The notes: generated by a model not told the origin, from the sequence alone. Positions 1 through 10,122 are shown, counted from the stretch's first letter. The stretch is 61,633 nt of DNA from Thiobacillus sp. (GCA_019459055.1 JAIBEI010000005.1:1-61633); one strand, 5' to 3'. Translations and numbers: made by a program.

Positions 1-110
1 GGTGTGGGTTGTTTTTTTGGGGGGGGGGCTGCGCGGACCTGCGGGGGGTGTACTCGGGTTCCGGGTGCCCCCCCAACGCGCCATAATCGTCTAATGAATA
101 ATCTGGGTTT
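1..110. other. Low-quality window edge
   Basis: The first ~110 bases hold long G and T runs and no readable gene. They look like unreliable sequence at a contig or read end, not biology. The opposite end of the window has the same appearance. Confidence 0.6.
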
Positions 111-155
111 ATAAATATCCGGACCTGGAAACCGGCAACGAAAGGAGAATGCATT

Positions 156-602
156 ATGGCTACCGGTACTGTTCGTCTTCACCGCGTGCTGCGGGCGCCA
201 CCCGAGCGGGTCTATCGCGCCTTCCTGAATGCGGATGCGATGGCCAAGTGGCTGCCACCCAATGGTTTCACGTGCAGGGTGCACAACCTGGATGCCAGGG
301 TCGGCGGCACGTTCAGGATGTCCTTCACGAACTTCACCACGGAGCAAAGCCACTCGTTCGGCGGCGAGTATCTCGAGCTCGCCCCGGGCGAACGGATCTG
401 CTACACGGATAGATTCGACGACCCGAACCTTCCAGGGGTAATGAAAACGACGGTGTCCCTGAGAGCGGTGTCCTGTGGAACCGAGCTGAGCGTCGTGCAG
501 GAAGGCATTCCCGATGCCATACCGGTCGAAGCGTGCTACCTGGGATGGCAGGAGTCTCTCGTGTTGCTCGCAAAGCTCGTCGAGGCCGAGATCCGGGAAT
601 AA
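156..602 (+). CDS. SRPBCC (AHSA1-like) family protein
   Basis: A complete 148-residue protein of the START/Bet v1-like SRPBCC fold. The N-terminus has the usual beta strand followed by the helix pattern APPERVYRAFLNADAMAKWL, then G-G-T/F strands, a PGERICYTDRF strand and a C-terminal helix (GWQESLVLLAKLVEAE). The length matches single-domain AHSA1-like proteins. The ATG at 156 has a good ribosome site (AAAGGAG) about 8 bases upstream. Members bind hydrophobic ligands or act as chaperone-activator-like domains. The ligand cannot be inferred. It is monocistronic and converges on the c-di-GMP gene that ends at 613. Confidence 0.85.
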   Translation: MATGTVRLHRVLRAPPERVYRAFLNADAMAKWLPPNGFTCRVHNLDARVGGTFRMSFTNFTTEQSHSFGGEYLELAPGERICYTDRFDDPNLPGVMKTTVSLRAVSCGTELSVVQEGIPDAIPVEACYLGWQESLVLLAKLVEAEIRE

Positions 603-612
603 GTTTCCTTCC

Positions 613-3558
613 CTATGGCGCGACCGCTTGATGCTCGTGTGGCGGATCAAGTTCCGGCGCAAGCGTCCCCATCTTGAGCAATCGGGTGATCTCGGCAGCA
701 GGTTTCGGCCTGCTGAACAGATAACCCTGTGCGTAGTCGCAGCCGAGCTGTTGCAGCAGGGCAAGCTGTTCCGGGGTTTCAACTCCTTCGGCGATGGTCT
801 TGAGCTTGAGGCTTTGTGCCAGCGCGACGACGGTGCGCACAATGGCGGTGCTGCTTTCGGATTTCCCCAGCATGCCGACAAAACTCTGGTCGATTTTGAG
901 CACATGCACGGGCAGTCTTTGCAGGTAGCTCAAGGATGAGTAGCCGGTGCCGAAGTCGTCGATGTAAATGGTGAAGTTCCGATCTTTGAGTATTTCGAGC
1001 TGGGAAATGGTCATTTCGATGTTGTCCATCAACTCGCTTTCCGTCAGTTCGATGGCGAGTTGATTCAGCCCCTGCGGCGTAATCGCGTTGACGGTGCTGC
1101 ACAGCCGCTCGATGAAATCGGCTTCGCGCAGTTGATGAAACGAGATGTTGATTGCAACGCGAATTTCATGTAATCCGAGCTGGCGCCATGCATCGATTTG
1201 TCGGCAGGCGGTACTCAGTACCCAGTCCCCAAGCGGCATGATCAGCCCGCTTTCCTCGGCAACGGGAATAAAACGCATCGGCGAAACGGCGCCGAATTCC
1301 GGGCTGTTCCATCGCGAGAGCGCTTCCAGGCTTACGATGCGGTGCGATGCGATATCCACGACCGGCTGGTAGTACAGCTCGAGCTCGCGGCCTTCCGCAA
1401 TGGCATGCCGCAGCGCTTGCTCAAGTTGCTCCCGTTCTTTCGCAACCTGCTGGATATCGGACGAATAGAAGCTGATCGAATGAAGCCGGGCGTCTTTCCC
1501 GCCGGTGCAGGCCAATGTTGCATTTTTAAGAAGACTCGTCGAATCCTCGCCGTCACCCGGATAAATGGCCACCCCTCCACGCATGACCAGATGAATATCC
1601 TGCTCGGCGCAATGCACGACGGAGGGGATTGCTGAAACCAGGAATTGGGCGAGACGGATGACATCCTGCATCGACGCCATGTCGCTGAGGACAATCGCGA
1701 ATTCGTCACCCTCGAGGCGGGCAACCGTATCGCCCTGGCGCACCTGCCCAAGCAAGTGCTTCGCGACCATGCTCAAGGTTTCGTCGGCAACATGGTTGCC
1801 ATAAATACCGACCACACGGCGGAATCCCGTGATATTGACCACGATCACGCCGACGTAGCGCTTGTGGGGTTTTGCATGTGCGATCGCCTGCTGCAGGCGG
1901 TCTTCGCAAAGCCTGCGGTTCGGCAGGCCGGTAAGCAAATCATGGTAAAGCATGTGTGCGATGCGCTGGTCTTTATCGATGTATTCGAGGCCAAGCGAAA
2001 TGTCGGCCGCGAGTTCCAGAAACAGATCGGTTTCCGGGGCTTCGAAAAAATGCGCCTCGTCGGCATAAAGGCCAAGAATCCCGATCACGTGACCTTCGCG
2101 GCGTAGCGGAAAGATTGCAACCGAGCGGAAGCCATATGCAAGCGCCTGCCCGAGCCAGGGCGCATGGGCTTGCTCGCGCTCCACCTCGTTGTGGATGACG
2201 AAGCGGTCCTCGAGTGCCGCCACAGCACAAGGCTGGCGTTCGTTCGCGGCTTCGGGGTGGGGTGACAGGCAAAGGTCGTGCAGATAGCCCTCGCCGTCGC
2301 CATGCCAGGCAGCCTTGTCCATTTTGCCCGTCGCGGCATCGATCAGTCCGATCCAGGCAAATCGCAATTCCCCGCGTTGCACTGCGATCTGACAAGCCTC
2401 GCGCAGCAACGCATCGCGTTCCCGAATTCGCAGAATGGCGCCATTGATGCCGCTGAGCACCGCGTGAATACGGTTGAGACGCTGAATCTGACGGTGACCT
2501 TTTTCCAGCGTTTCGCCCATCTGGTTGAATTCGGCGGCGAGATGCGCAATTTCGTCATTGCCACGGATCCTGGCGCGCGCGCTGAAGTCGCCGCGGCCCA
2601 TCTGCCGTGTGGATGTGGTGAGGATGCGCGTGCGCTTCAGAATCAGGGCCTCGCTGCCAAACCAGGCGAGCAGCATGATTGCGAGGAGGGCGGCGCTGAA
2701 GAATGCAATGCGGGGCAATAGTGCCGCGTTGAGTGCCGCGTCGAGTTCCCCGGAGGGGATGCCGACCATGATGTAGCCATGGCTGTCGGCGGCCGGGCCC
2801 AGGCGGGCCAAGGCATAGATCCGTTGCACGCCGTCCACACCACGCCCTTGCTTGACCGTTTCGCCCTGTCCGCTCACGATGAATTGCCTGGCGATTGGGA
2901 CATCCTTTTCCAGGTTGACGCCGGTCCAATGTCCCTCCGGGTCGGGGACGCGCGCAAGGATGACGCCATGGCGATCGATGACCGTAACGGCCGAGCCGGG
3001 CGGCAGTTCCGACAGCGGGAGAAACAGTTTGAGCCAGTCCAGGTTCAGCGCGGCATATACGACACTCCGCACCTGCTGCCCGGTATTCAAAAGGGGCTGT
3101 GCAATGACCAGGACCGGCTTGTTCGTCAAGCGGCCGACCTGGTAATCGCCTACGCTCAAGCGCCTGGTTTGCATGACGGCCTGGAAGTAGGGACGGTCGG
3201 CGAGATTGACCGGCGCAGCGGGGCGCACGCCAGCACAGGCCACGTCGCCATTGGGGCGAATAACACCGAAGTTTGCATAGCCCAGGTTGCCGAACAACAG
3301 ATCTTTCAGCAACGTACTGCAGTCCTGTGTCTTAAGTTCGCGCACTTGCGGCATTTCGGCCATCAGGTTGAGCAAGCGCTGCGTTTCGGCGACACGTGAA
3401 CCATGGTAACTGACAGCGAAGCGAGCAAACTTCAGCACAGATTGCTGGGCATCGGTCTTCAGGTGCCGGCGTTGGTCGATGGCCGTATCGATGATGACTG
3501 CCAGTGCCGGCAACGTGGCGAGCAGCACAAGCAACAGCAGGCGAATGCGCAATGTCAT
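613..3558 (-). CDS. Membrane Cache-HAMP-GAF-GGDEF-EAL c-di-GMP protein
   Basis: A ~981-residue inner-membrane signalling protein. In order: a transmembrane segment ([16 protein letters not shown]), a periplasmic Cache-type sensor, a second transmembrane segment, HAMP (~310-360), GAF (~370-520), GGDEF (~540-700) and EAL (~720-960). The EAL domain keeps [25 protein letters not shown], the KID lysine and EGVET, so phosphodiesterase activity is likely. The GGDEF half reads EGDEF, and the first metal-binding Asp of the usual DxD-F segment is Asn (VNITGF), so cyclase activity is doubtful and it may act as a GTP-binding regulator. The frame extends to a TTG at 3657. The ATG at 3558 just before the membrane segment is preferred, but no site has a strong Shine-Dalgarno. 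Confidence 0.9.
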   Translation of the reverse strand: MTLRIRLLLLVLLATLPALAVIIDTAIDQRRHLKTDAQQSVLKFARFAVSYHGSRVAETQRLLNLMAEMPQVRELKTQDCSTLLKDLLFGNLGYANFGVIRPNGDVACAGVRPAAPVNLADRPYFQAVMQTRRLSVGDYQVGRLTNKPVLVIAQPLLNTGQQVRSVVYAALNLDWLKLFLPLSELPPGSAVTVIDRHGVILARVPDPEGHWTGVNLEKDVPIARQFIVSGQGETVKQGRGVDGVQRIYALARLGPAADSHGYIMVGIPSGELDAALNAALLPRIAFFSAALLAIMLLAWFGSEALILKRTRILTTSTRQMGRGDFSARARIRGNDEIAHLAAEFNQMGETLEKGHRQIQRLNRIHAVLSGINGAILRIRERDALLREACQIAVQRGELRFAWIGLIDAATGKMDKAAWHGDGEGYLHDLCLSPHPEAANERQPCAVAALEDRFVIHNEVEREQAHAPWLGQALAYGFRSVAIFPLRREGHVIGILGLYADEAHFFEAPETDLFLELAADISLGLEYIDKDQRIAHMLYHDLLTGLPNRRLCEDRLQQAIAHAKPHKRYVGVIVVNITGFRRVVGIYGNHVADETLSMVAKHLLGQVRQGDTVARLEGDEFAIVLSDMASMQDVIRLAQFLVSAIPSVVHCAEQDIHLVMRGGVAIYPGDGEDSTSLLKNATLACTGGKDARLHSISFYSSDIQQVAKEREQLEQALRHAIAEGRELELYYQPVVDIASHRIVSLEALSRWNSPEFGAVSPMRFIPVAEESGLIMPLGDWVLSTACRQIDAWRQLGLHEIRVAINISFHQLREADFIERLCSTVNAITPQGLNQLAIELTESELMDNIEMTISQLEILKDRNFTIYIDDFGTGYSSLSYLQRLPVHVLKIDQSFVGMLGKSESSTAIVRTVVALAQSLKLKTIAEGVETPEQLALLQQLGCDYAQGYLFSRPKPAAEITRLLKMGTLAPELDPPHEHQAVAP

Positions 3559-3658
3559 CGCCCATTTACCGCCATTCCCTGTTTCGTTCCCGCCTTTGTG
3601 TGGATTTTCCTGGTTCCTGGACATCGTCAACGACCGCATGCACTCAAGCGCGCTCAAA

Positions 3659-4077
3659 TTGTTCGCCTGTGGTCTTTTACGGTCCGCCCGACAAAATATT
3701 GAATCGTCCGTAAATCAATAAAAGGGACCGTAATCCCGGAATCCGGGAACGGCTCTCTCTAACCCTCCTCAGCCAGATCTTGTGACAAACCGGAGCCTCT
3801 TGGCCCGACACGGTGACGTCGGCTGGCTAGCGCGTTCCTGATCTACAACAGCCAGCCATCGACTATATTTCAGTAACGATAATTCCAGATTGTCCATTGG
3901 GTACGCGAAGTGTTCAGTAGGGTGCGCCATGCGCACCGATCCATGCTTCATGGTGCGCACGGCGCACCCTACGATCGGCGCATGGACAATCCGGGATAAT
4001 GCTCGGACAACACAATATGCCGCGGTGCCCGAACCGCGCGATGTTCCGGAGTAGGGGGCTCCGCAAGGAGGTGTCCC
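3659..4077. other. Gene-free stretch upstream of the rhodanese gene
   Basis: There is no convincing gene here. The stretch holds the divergent promoter area between the c-di-GMP gene and the rhodanese gene and a ~120-bp inverted-repeat element (3880-4000). A strong ribosome site (AAGGAGGTG, ~4066-4074) precedes the ATG at 4078. Confidence 0.6.
3880..4000. repeat. MITE-like nested palindromic element
   Basis: The outer arms 3880-3897 and 3982-4000 are inverted copies matching at about 15 of 18 positions (core ATTGTCCAT). Inside, GTAGGGTGCGCC (3917-3928) is perfectly inverted at 3961-3972. Each inner arm also starts a perfect 7+3+7 palindrome (3921-3937 and 3952-3968). Dispersed repeats built on GTAGGGTGCGC are common in bacterial genomes. 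It has no coding capacity. Confidence 0.7.
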
Positions 4078-5334
4078 ATGTTGAAGCACGTCACGACCGG
4101 CTCGACGCCGCAACAGGTGTGGGAACGGCTGTTGCGCAACGAGCCGCTGTTCATCCTCGACGTTCGCAACCGCGACGAGTTCGAACGCTGGCGGGTGGAA
4201 GGCCCGCATCCCATTCCCACGTTCAACATTCCTTATTTCGAACTGCTCGACCTGGAAGGCGACGAGGAGGACGTCACCGAGGCGGTGATGCGCGGGGTGC
4301 GGGCGCAGCTGATGGAACAGCTGCCGCATGACCGGCCCATCCTCGCCGTCTGCGCCGAGGGCAATACCTCCAATTACGTGGCCGAAGGCCTGCGCCGCCT
4401 GGGATTCGATGCGGTGAACATGGAAGGCGGGATGGAAGCCTGGGGCAACCTTTACTACTGGCGTCCAGTCGAAGAAAGCGAGCGCTTTTCGCTGTTCCAG
4501 ATGGTGCGCCCGGCCCGCGGCTGCCTGAGCCACGTGCTGATGAGCGAGCATGTCGCCGCGGTGTTCGATCCCGGCCGGCACATCGAGCACTATCGCGAAC
4601 TGGCCGCCGCCATGGGGGTACAGATCGAACGGGTGCTGGATACCCACCTGCATGCCGACCACCTGAGCGGCGGGCCGGCGCTAGGGCAGGGCGATCACAT
4701 TCCCTACCACTTGCATCCCTATGACGCGATCCACCCGATGGACATGCTGCCCGCCCGCATCGCGTATCGCCCGCTGGAGGCGGAGCAGACGTTCCAGGTC
4801 GGCTCGGCCGGGGTCAGGGTGCTGCATCTTCCCGGCCATACCCTGGGGATGGTCGCTTTCCTCATCGAGGATCGCTATCTGCTGAGCGGCGACAGCCTGT
4901 TTCTGGAGTCGATCGCCCGCCCGGATCTGGGCGGCAAGGCCGAGGCCTGGACCCCGTTGCTCTACGACTCGCTGAAGCGGATCACAGGACTGCCGGACGA
5001 GACCGTGGTGCTGCCGGCGCATTTCAGCGATATCGCGGCGGGCGACGAAAAAGGCGTGTTCCACGCCACCCTGGGCGAGCTGAAGCGACGCAATCCGGGG
5101 CTGCTCAAGCTGGCCGAGGGCGAGGCGGCCTTCAGCGACTACATCCTGGCGAACCTGCCGGAGTTTCCCGAGGCCTATGTCGAGATCAAGCGGGCCAACG
5201 CCGGGCTGGCCAGCCCGGACGCGCACAAGGCGCAGGAACTGGAGCTGGGAAAGAATATCTGCGCGGTGGGGAAAACGACGAAAGAGGAAGGGGAGGGACC
5301 GCAAACGCAACGAAGCGATTCAGCCAGGTTTTGA
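4078..5334 (+). CDS. Rhodanese-metallo-beta-lactamase fusion (sulfur dioxygenase-like)
   Basis: A 418-residue cytoplasmic protein with an N-terminal rhodanese domain followed by a metallo-beta-lactamase fold. The rhodanese loop carries Cys92 (VCAEGNTS). The hydrolase motif THLHADHLSG lies at 189-198, with downstream metal ligands in PGHTLG, SGDSLF and LPAHF. Fusions of these domains belong to the ETHE1/persulfide dioxygenase-like group, which oxidises persulfides, or to related glyoxalase-II-like enzymes. The exact substrate is inferred only. The start has a strong AAGGAGGTG ribosome site. The C-terminal ~20 residues are low-complexity and charged. Confidence 0.85.
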   Translation: MLKHVTTGSTPQQVWERLLRNEPLFILDVRNRDEFERWRVEGPHPIPTFNIPYFELLDLEGDEEDVTEAVMRGVRAQLMEQLPHDRPILAVCAEGNTSNYVAEGLRRLGFDAVNMEGGMEAWGNLYYWRPVEESERFSLFQMVRPARGCLSHVLMSEHVAAVFDPGRHIEHYRELAAAMGVQIERVLDTHLHADHLSGGPALGQGDHIPYHLHPYDAIHPMDMLPARIAYRPLEAEQTFQVGSAGVRVLHLPGHTLGMVAFLIEDRYLLSGDSLFLESIARPDLGGKAEAWTPLLYDSLKRITGLPDETVVLPAHFSDIAAGDEKGVFHATLGELKRRNPGLLKLAEGEAAFSDYILANLPEFPEAYVEIKRANAGLASPDAHKAQELELGKNICAVGKTTKEEGEGPQTQRSDSARF

Positions 5335-5437
5335 TTAAAGCCGCAGGCTTCGGCCTGACGACTGTGCACACTCGATACCGGCGGCGATTGCATTGGCGGA
5401 TAATCCGGCTTCGCCCACTCAACCGAAGCAAAGCCGA

Positions 5438-6841
5438 ATGCAAAGAGAAGCCAAAGAAAAACCCCAGTACGCCGTCGTGGCGGCGGTGCAGTTGCCGGGC
5501 GTGAGCGACGTCGAGTTCGAGGCGTCGCTGACCGAGCTGCGCGAGCTGGCAAAGACGCTGGGGTTCACGGTCACCCGCACCTTCACGCAGAAACGCTCCG
5601 GCTTCGACGCGACGGCGTATCTGGGCGGCGGCAAGCGGCAGGAGATCCGCCACTTCGTTCACGGCGGGACCAGCGACGAGACCGAGCCCGAGCGCGCGCC
5701 GCAGAATCCTTTGTATCGACTCCCGCTCGCCGAGGCGGCGAACGATGAGGCCATGGTCTCGCCCGAGCCGATCGACGTCGTCTTCGTCGACCACGAGATT
5801 TCGCCGTCGCAGGCGCGCCACCTCGAAAACGAGGTCGGCTGCCAGGTGATGGATCGCACCATGGTCATCCTCGAGATCTTCCACCGCAACGCGCGCTCCC
5901 CCGCTGCGCGCGCTCAGGTCGAGATCGCGCGTCTGGCCTACCTGGCGCCGCGCCTGCGCGAGGCGGCGAAGCTCGCCGGGCCGCAGGGACGTCAGCGCAG
6001 CGGCGTCGGCGGGCGCGGCGCCGGCGAGTCGCACACCGAACTGGACAAGCGCAAGATCCGCGACCGCATCGCCGAACTGCAGAAAGAGATCGCCGCGATG
6101 GACGCCGATCGCAAGACGCAGCGCGCACGGCGGCAGGCGCACCAGGGACTCGCCAGCGTGGCGCTGGTCGGTTATACCAACGCCGGCAAGTCCACCCTGA
6201 TGCGCGCGCTCACCGGGAGCGAGGTGCTGGTCGCCAACAAACTGTTCGCGACGCTCGACACCACCGTGCGCAGCCTTCACCCCGAGAGCATCCCGCGCGT
6301 GCTGGTCAGCGACACCGTCGGCTTCATCAAGAATCTACCCCACGGACTGGTCGCGTCGTTCAAGTCGACGCTGGAGGAGGCGCTCGATGCGTCGCTGCTG
6401 CTCCATGTCATCGATGCCAGCGATCCCGGCTTCGAGCGGCAGATCGAAACCACCGAAGAAGTCCTGAAAGAGATCGGTGCGCAGGACGTGCCGCGTTTAC
6501 GCATCTTCAACAAGATCGACCACGTCGGCGACGCCGCGGCGCAGGCCGAACGCGAAGCCGCGCTGCGCGCCGGCTATCCCGGTTGCATCGTGATGAGCGC
6601 GCGCCGCCCTGACGACGTCGCGAAACTGTACCGGGCGATCGTTGCGTTTTTCCAGCAGGATCTGGTCGAGGCCGAGCTTTTTCTTCCCTGGTCGGCGCAG
6701 CAGCTGCGCGGGGAAATATTCGCGCGCTGCGAGGTGCTGGAGGAGCGCGCCGACGAAGAGGGCGCATTCTTCCGCGTCCGCGGCGGGCAGGGAGATCTGG
6801 ACAGCCTGCGCGAGCAGTTCGGCCAGCACGCCCGGCCATGA
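5438..6841 (+). CDS. hflX: Ribosome-associated GTPase HflX
   Basis: HflX splits stalled or hibernating ribosomes and binds the 50S subunit. The N-terminal HflX domain shows YLGGGKRQEI and the DHEISPSQARHLEN segment, followed by the glycine-rich RQRSGVGGRGAGE loop. The GTPase domain has G1 GYTNAGKST (~245-253), a G2 Thr in LDTTVR, G3 DTVGF and G4 NKID. A hydrophilic insertion of ~30 residues (DETEPERAPQNPL region) precedes the DHEIS motif. Start choice is uncertain: ATG 5438 and TTG 5393 are both in frame, and neither has a clear ribosome site. It appears monocistronic. Confidence 0.93.
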   Translation: MQREAKEKPQYAVVAAVQLPGVSDVEFEASLTELRELAKTLGFTVTRTFTQKRSGFDATAYLGGGKRQEIRHFVHGGTSDETEPERAPQNPLYRLPLAEAANDEAMVSPEPIDVVFVDHEISPSQARHLENEVGCQVMDRTMVILEIFHRNARSPAARAQVEIARLAYLAPRLREAAKLAGPQGRQRSGVGGRGAGESHTELDKRKIRDRIAELQKEIAAMDADRKTQRARRQAHQGLASVALVGYTNAGKSTLMRALTGSEVLVANKLFATLDTTVRSLHPESIPRVLVSDTVGFIKNLPHGLVASFKSTLEEALDASLLLHVIDASDPGFERQIETTEEVLKEIGAQDVPRLRIFNKIDHVGDAAAQAEREAALRAGYPGCIVMSARRPDDVAKLYRAIVAFFQQDLVEAELFLPWSAQQLRGEIFARCEVLEERADEEGAFFRVRGGQGDLDSLREQFGQHARP

Positions 6842-6886
6842 ACCGCCGCTGGGAAAGCCGGTAAACCAAATTTTCGGGAGCGAAAC

Positions 6887-6912
6887 GGCTCCGTACGCTC
6901 GGCCACGGAGCC
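6887..6912 (+). terminator. Possible hairpin after hflX
   Basis: GGCTCCGT (6887-6894) pairs with ACGGAGCC (6905-6912), giving an 8-bp stem and 10-base loop about 45 bases after the hflX stop. There is no T-run, so a terminator role is only suggestive. Confidence 0.3.
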
Positions 6913-7110
6913 GGCGTGGTCGGCAGAAACGCGATCCTCGCCATTTTGCAGCAGAAGAGCCTTCCGCATGCATTGATGCGCCGCCACTGTTCGTGCGCCT
7001 TGAATCACGCATCGGGAGTGCGTCATGGCCGGTGCCGGGAAGATCGCTACGCTGCTGCTCAAGAAATACCCCGAGCCCAAACTCCGGGAGGCCGTCTACC
7101 CCGTTCCCCG

Positions 7111-7800
7111 TCAGGCTTCCCGATCGCGGTTCTTATGGGCGCGAACGAGCTTGAACACCAGCGGAACCGCGACCAGCAGCCCGATCAGCAGCAATGCGAC
7201 CATCGCATTGCCCATGTCCGCCACGGCCAACTCGCCGCCGAAGTGGGCGAGCAGAAAGCTCGCCGGAACCAGGCCCAGCAGGGTCGCCAGCGCGAAGCGC
7301 CATGCCCTCAAGGGGGTCAGCCCGGCGCCGTAGCTCACCAGGTCGAAGGAGACGAAGGGCAGCAGGCGGGAGACGAACACCATCCAGGTCAGGGCATTTT
7401 GCGAGCCCAGCCAGCCCAGTGCGACGCGCTCCCCGAACAGCCTGCGCAACAGGTCGTGACCCAATACGCGGGCGATGGCGAAGGCGGTCAGGGCGCCGAT
7501 CTCCGCACCGAGGACGACGTACAGCGTGCCCCAGGCATGGCCGAACACGGCGCCCGAGACCAGGGCAATGGGCGCGCTCGGGATGGGGTTGAGAACGATG
7601 GCCAGCGCCATCAGGCCGACAATCAGGAGCGGCCCCCAGACGCCCAGCGCCAGGGTTTGTTCGCGCAGCCACTGGCCGTCCATCAGCCGTTCCAGCAGAC
7701 CGCTGGCATCCAGATGGCGATAGACCAGCACCAGGGCGATCAGGACCAGCAGCGCCCCGAGCAGTCGCAGTTTCCTGGTTGCGGTGTGATGGCCTTCCAT
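7111..7800 (-). CDS. TVP38/TMEM64 family inner-membrane protein
   Basis: A 229-residue DedA-related (SNARE-associated/VTT domain) integral membrane protein with about six hydrophobic segments. The family signature is visible in PIPSAPIALVSGAVFG and in the RLLPFVSFDLVSYGAGLT segment. The ATG at 7800 has AGGAG ten bases upstream. It lies 36 bases downstream of the merA remnant on the same strand, and such proteins often sit beside flavin disulfide reductases. Members are implicated in membrane lipid scrambling or homeostasis. The role here is unknown. Confidence 0.85.
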   Translation of the reverse strand: MEGHHTATRKLRLLGALLVLIALVLVYRHLDASGLLERLMDGQWLREQTLALGVWGPLLIVGLMALAIVLNPIPSAPIALVSGAVFGHAWGTLYVVLGAEIGALTAFAIARVLGHDLLRRLFGERVALGWLGSQNALTWMVFVSRLLPFVSFDLVSYGAGLTPLRAWRFALATLLGLVPASFLLAHFGGELAVADMGNAMVALLLIGLLVAVPLVFKLVRAHKNRDREA

Positions 7801-7835
7801 GCTGAATCGGCTCCTGTTGTATCGGCACGCTCAGC

Positions 7836-8123
<288 letters not shown>

Positions 8124-8169
8124 TTAAGAATGCGCAGCGAACTGGGAAAGCGACTCAGGGTTGACGGCA

Positions 8170-8457
8170 TCACCTCAAAAAATACGCAATATAAAAAGCC
8201 AGCCCCACGGCCATCCACAGCCACGCGACCAGGGGGCCAAGCAGCACGCGCAGGATGCGGTTGCGGGGAATGAAACCGACCCCGTGCACGAAGCCCGCTG
8301 ACATGCCCCACATGATGAGCGCGAGCACGCCGTGGCTGAGCGGGCTGCCGTCTTCAGTGGTCAGGCCGCGCGGCAGCAGGGTGACGAGCATCATCAGCGT
8401 CAGTGCGACAAGCAGCGAGATGCCGCGCGCCCAGCCGGTGTCGAGCCCGCGCATCAT
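8170..8457 (-). CDS. ybgE: Cyd operon protein YbgE
   Basis: A small integral membrane protein of the Cyd operon YbgE family, recognised by GVLALIMWGMSAGFVHGVGF and the RNRILRVLLGPLVAWLWM segment, with three hydrophobic segments. It is associated with cytochrome bd oxidase and its precise role is unresolved. The start at 8457 is chosen because it forms an ATGA overlap with the cydX stop (8454-8456). An in-frame ATG at 8490 would overlap cydX by 37 bases. It is the last gene of the cyd operon. Confidence 0.88.
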   Translation of the reverse strand: MMRGLDTGWARGISLLVALTLMMLVTLLPRGLTTEDGSPLSHGVLALIMWGMSAGFVHGVGFIPRNRILRVLLGPLVAWLWMAVGLAFYIAYFLR

Positions 8458-8642
8458 GCGCACCGCGCCATGCGGCGCTGGTACTGCCATTCGAACAATC
8501 GATCAGCCCTGCCGCGTGTGTCGTCCACGGCCTTGTTGCGCGCTTCGTCGAGCGCGTATTCCTGAGCATCGCACATCATCGCGTTGATCGAGGCGAGCAG
8601 TACGGCCATGGTGACTCCGAGCATCCAGGCGAAATACCACAT
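8454..8642 (-). CDS. cydX: Cytochrome bd oxidase small subunit CydX
   Basis: A 62-residue single-pass protein starting MWYFAWMLGVTMAVLLASIN, the CydX signature in which a short transmembrane helix stabilises the haem subunit of cytochrome bd. It is longer than the ~37-residue E. coli protein, with a charged C-terminal tail (ARNKAVDDTRGRADRLFEW). AAAGGA lies 7-8 bases before the ATG. It lies 11 bases downstream of the cydA-cydB fusion and is coupled to ybgE. Confidence 0.9.
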   Translation of the reverse strand: MWYFAWMLGVTMAVLLASINAMMCDAQEYALDEARNKAVDDTRGRADRLFEWQYQRRMARCA

Positions 8643-8653
8643 GGCGATTCCTT

Positions 8654-9916
8654 TCAATAAACCGATTTGTCGTTGGCAGCGATGTATTCCGTCGTCACCT
8701 TGCCCCACATCACCTTGTAGCACCACGAGGTGTAGAAAATGATCAGCGGCATGAAGATGACGGTGGCGCCGAGCATCAGGCCGAGCGTGAGATGCGACGA
8801 CACGGCGTCGTACACGGTGAGGCTTGAGCGCGGGTCGGTCGACGACGGCATGATGAAGGGGAACATCGATACGCCGGCGGTGCCGATGATGCCGGCGCAG
8901 GCGACCGACGACGACCAGAACGCGGCGCCGGCCTGATGCAGGCGTGAAAACAGGATGCTCGCGGCGAGCGCGACGAAGGCCGCGATCGGCACCCACATCG
9001 CCCAGGCATAGGTGCTGTAGTTGGTCATCCACGCGCCCGCCTGCACGCCGACCGTTTTGGCGAGCGGATCGGAAGGGGCATTGGGGATAAGGGCGCTGGT
9101 GACGACGTAACCGTCGATGCCGGTCGCCACCCACACGCCGGCCAGGGCAAAGGTGACGAAGGTGAGCACACCGAAGATCAGGCTGGCGGTGCGGACGCGG
9201 CGGTAGATGACGCCTTCGGTGCGCATCATCAGGTAGTTCGCGCCCTGGGAGGTGATCATACCCAGGCTGACCACGCCGGCGAGCAGGGCGAAGGGGTTGA
9301 GCAGGGCCCAGAAGCTGCCGGTGTAGGTCGACATCATCAGGTCGTTGTAATAGAACGGCACACCCAGCAACAGGTTGCCGAAGGCGACGCCGAAGATGAT
9401 CGGCGGCACCGCCCCACCGATGAAGAGGCCCCAGTCCCAGGTGCTGCGCCAGGCTGGGTGCTTGATCTTGGAACGGTAATCGAAGCCGACCGGGCGGAAG
9501 AACAACGCCCACAAGGCGGCCATCATCGCCCAGTAGAAGCCCGAGAAGGCAGTGGCGTAGACCAGCGGCCAGGCCGCGAAAATTGCCCCGCCGGCGGTGA
9601 TGAACCAGACCTGGTTGCCGTCCCAGTGCGGGGCGACGGTGTTGATGACGGCGCGGCGCTCGAGGTCGTTGCGGCCGACAAAGGGCAGCAGCACGCCCAT
9701 GCCCATGGTCACCCCGAGCGCGAAATTGATCCCGAACAGCTTGCCCCAGAAGCGCACCATATCCTTATAAATGGGACGGTCGGTGATGACATAGGTCAGC
9801 TCCATGATCACCAGGATGAACGCCAGGCCGAGCGTCAGCGGAACGAACAAAAAGTGATACAGCGCGGTGACGGCAAATTGCAGCCGGGACAGGTCGACGA
9901 GTTCTTCGGTCAGCAT
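8654..9916 (-). pseudogene. In-frame fusion of the CydA N-terminus to CydB
   Basis: One uninterrupted 420-codon frame. Residues 1 to ~70 are the start of CydA ([20 protein letters not shown] with the conserved helix-1 His, then [20 protein letters not shown]). From about residue 72 the sequence is CydB ([37 protein letters not shown]) to its normal C-terminus. The junction reads [12 protein letters not shown] at about 9700-9712. Lost are ~85% of CydA, with its Q-loop and remaining haem ligands, plus the first ~35 residues of CydB. Such a protein cannot form the two-subunit oxidase. The clean join suggests a deletion of ~1.5 kb at a short repeat, in the genome or in assembly. Confidence 0.9.
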
Positions 9917-9933
9917 GGAGCGCTCCTCAGGGG

Positions 9934-10122
9934 TTAATGCTGGGTGTGTTGTTGCGGGTTGGCCAGACGCTCGGCAACGGCGTCGGCGTCGGGGCGCACC
10001 GCGCGGCCGTCGAAAAATGCATAGAAAATCGCCACGATCACCAAGAGCTTGATGACGATGGCCATCGTGATTTCCCTGGCGAGCGGGTGTTGCAGGAACG
10101 AGGGCATGGGCTTCTTCTTCAT
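9934..10122 (-). CDS. cydP: CydP-like small subunit of cytochrome bd operon
   Basis: A 62-residue protein with a lysine-rich start ([20 protein letters not shown]), one transmembrane helix ([17 protein letters not shown]) and a short hydrophilic tail, the pattern of CydP proteins encoded upstream of cydAB. GAAGG lies 6 bases before the ATG at 10122. It is the first gene of the cyd operon, 17 bases upstream of the fused cydA'-'cydB, and sits directly after a sigma-54-type promoter. The predicted transcription start (~10128) would leave almost no leader. Confidence 0.82.
   Translation of the reverse strand: MKKKPMPSFLQHPLAREITMAIVIKLLVIVAIFYAFFDGRAVRPDADAVAERLANPQQHTQH

Noticed and set aside
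3769..4662. Long minus-strand frame opposite the rhodanese-hydrolase gene
   Set aside because: It lies antisense to a gene with clear domains and a strong ribosome site, and its translation resembles no family.
5186..6280. 364-codon minus-strand frame opposite hflX
   Set aside because: High-GC shadow frame; hflX on the other strand has all GTPase motifs.
7025..7333. Plus-strand ORF starting MAGAGKIATLLLKKYPEPKL
   Set aside because: The first ~30 residues look protein-like, but the rest runs antisense through the TVP38 gene. It may be a decayed gene start; not enough support to annotate.
8454..9512. Large frame ending with CydX
   Set aside because: Only its last 62 codons (CydX) are real; the upstream part is an alternate frame of the cydA-cydB fusion.
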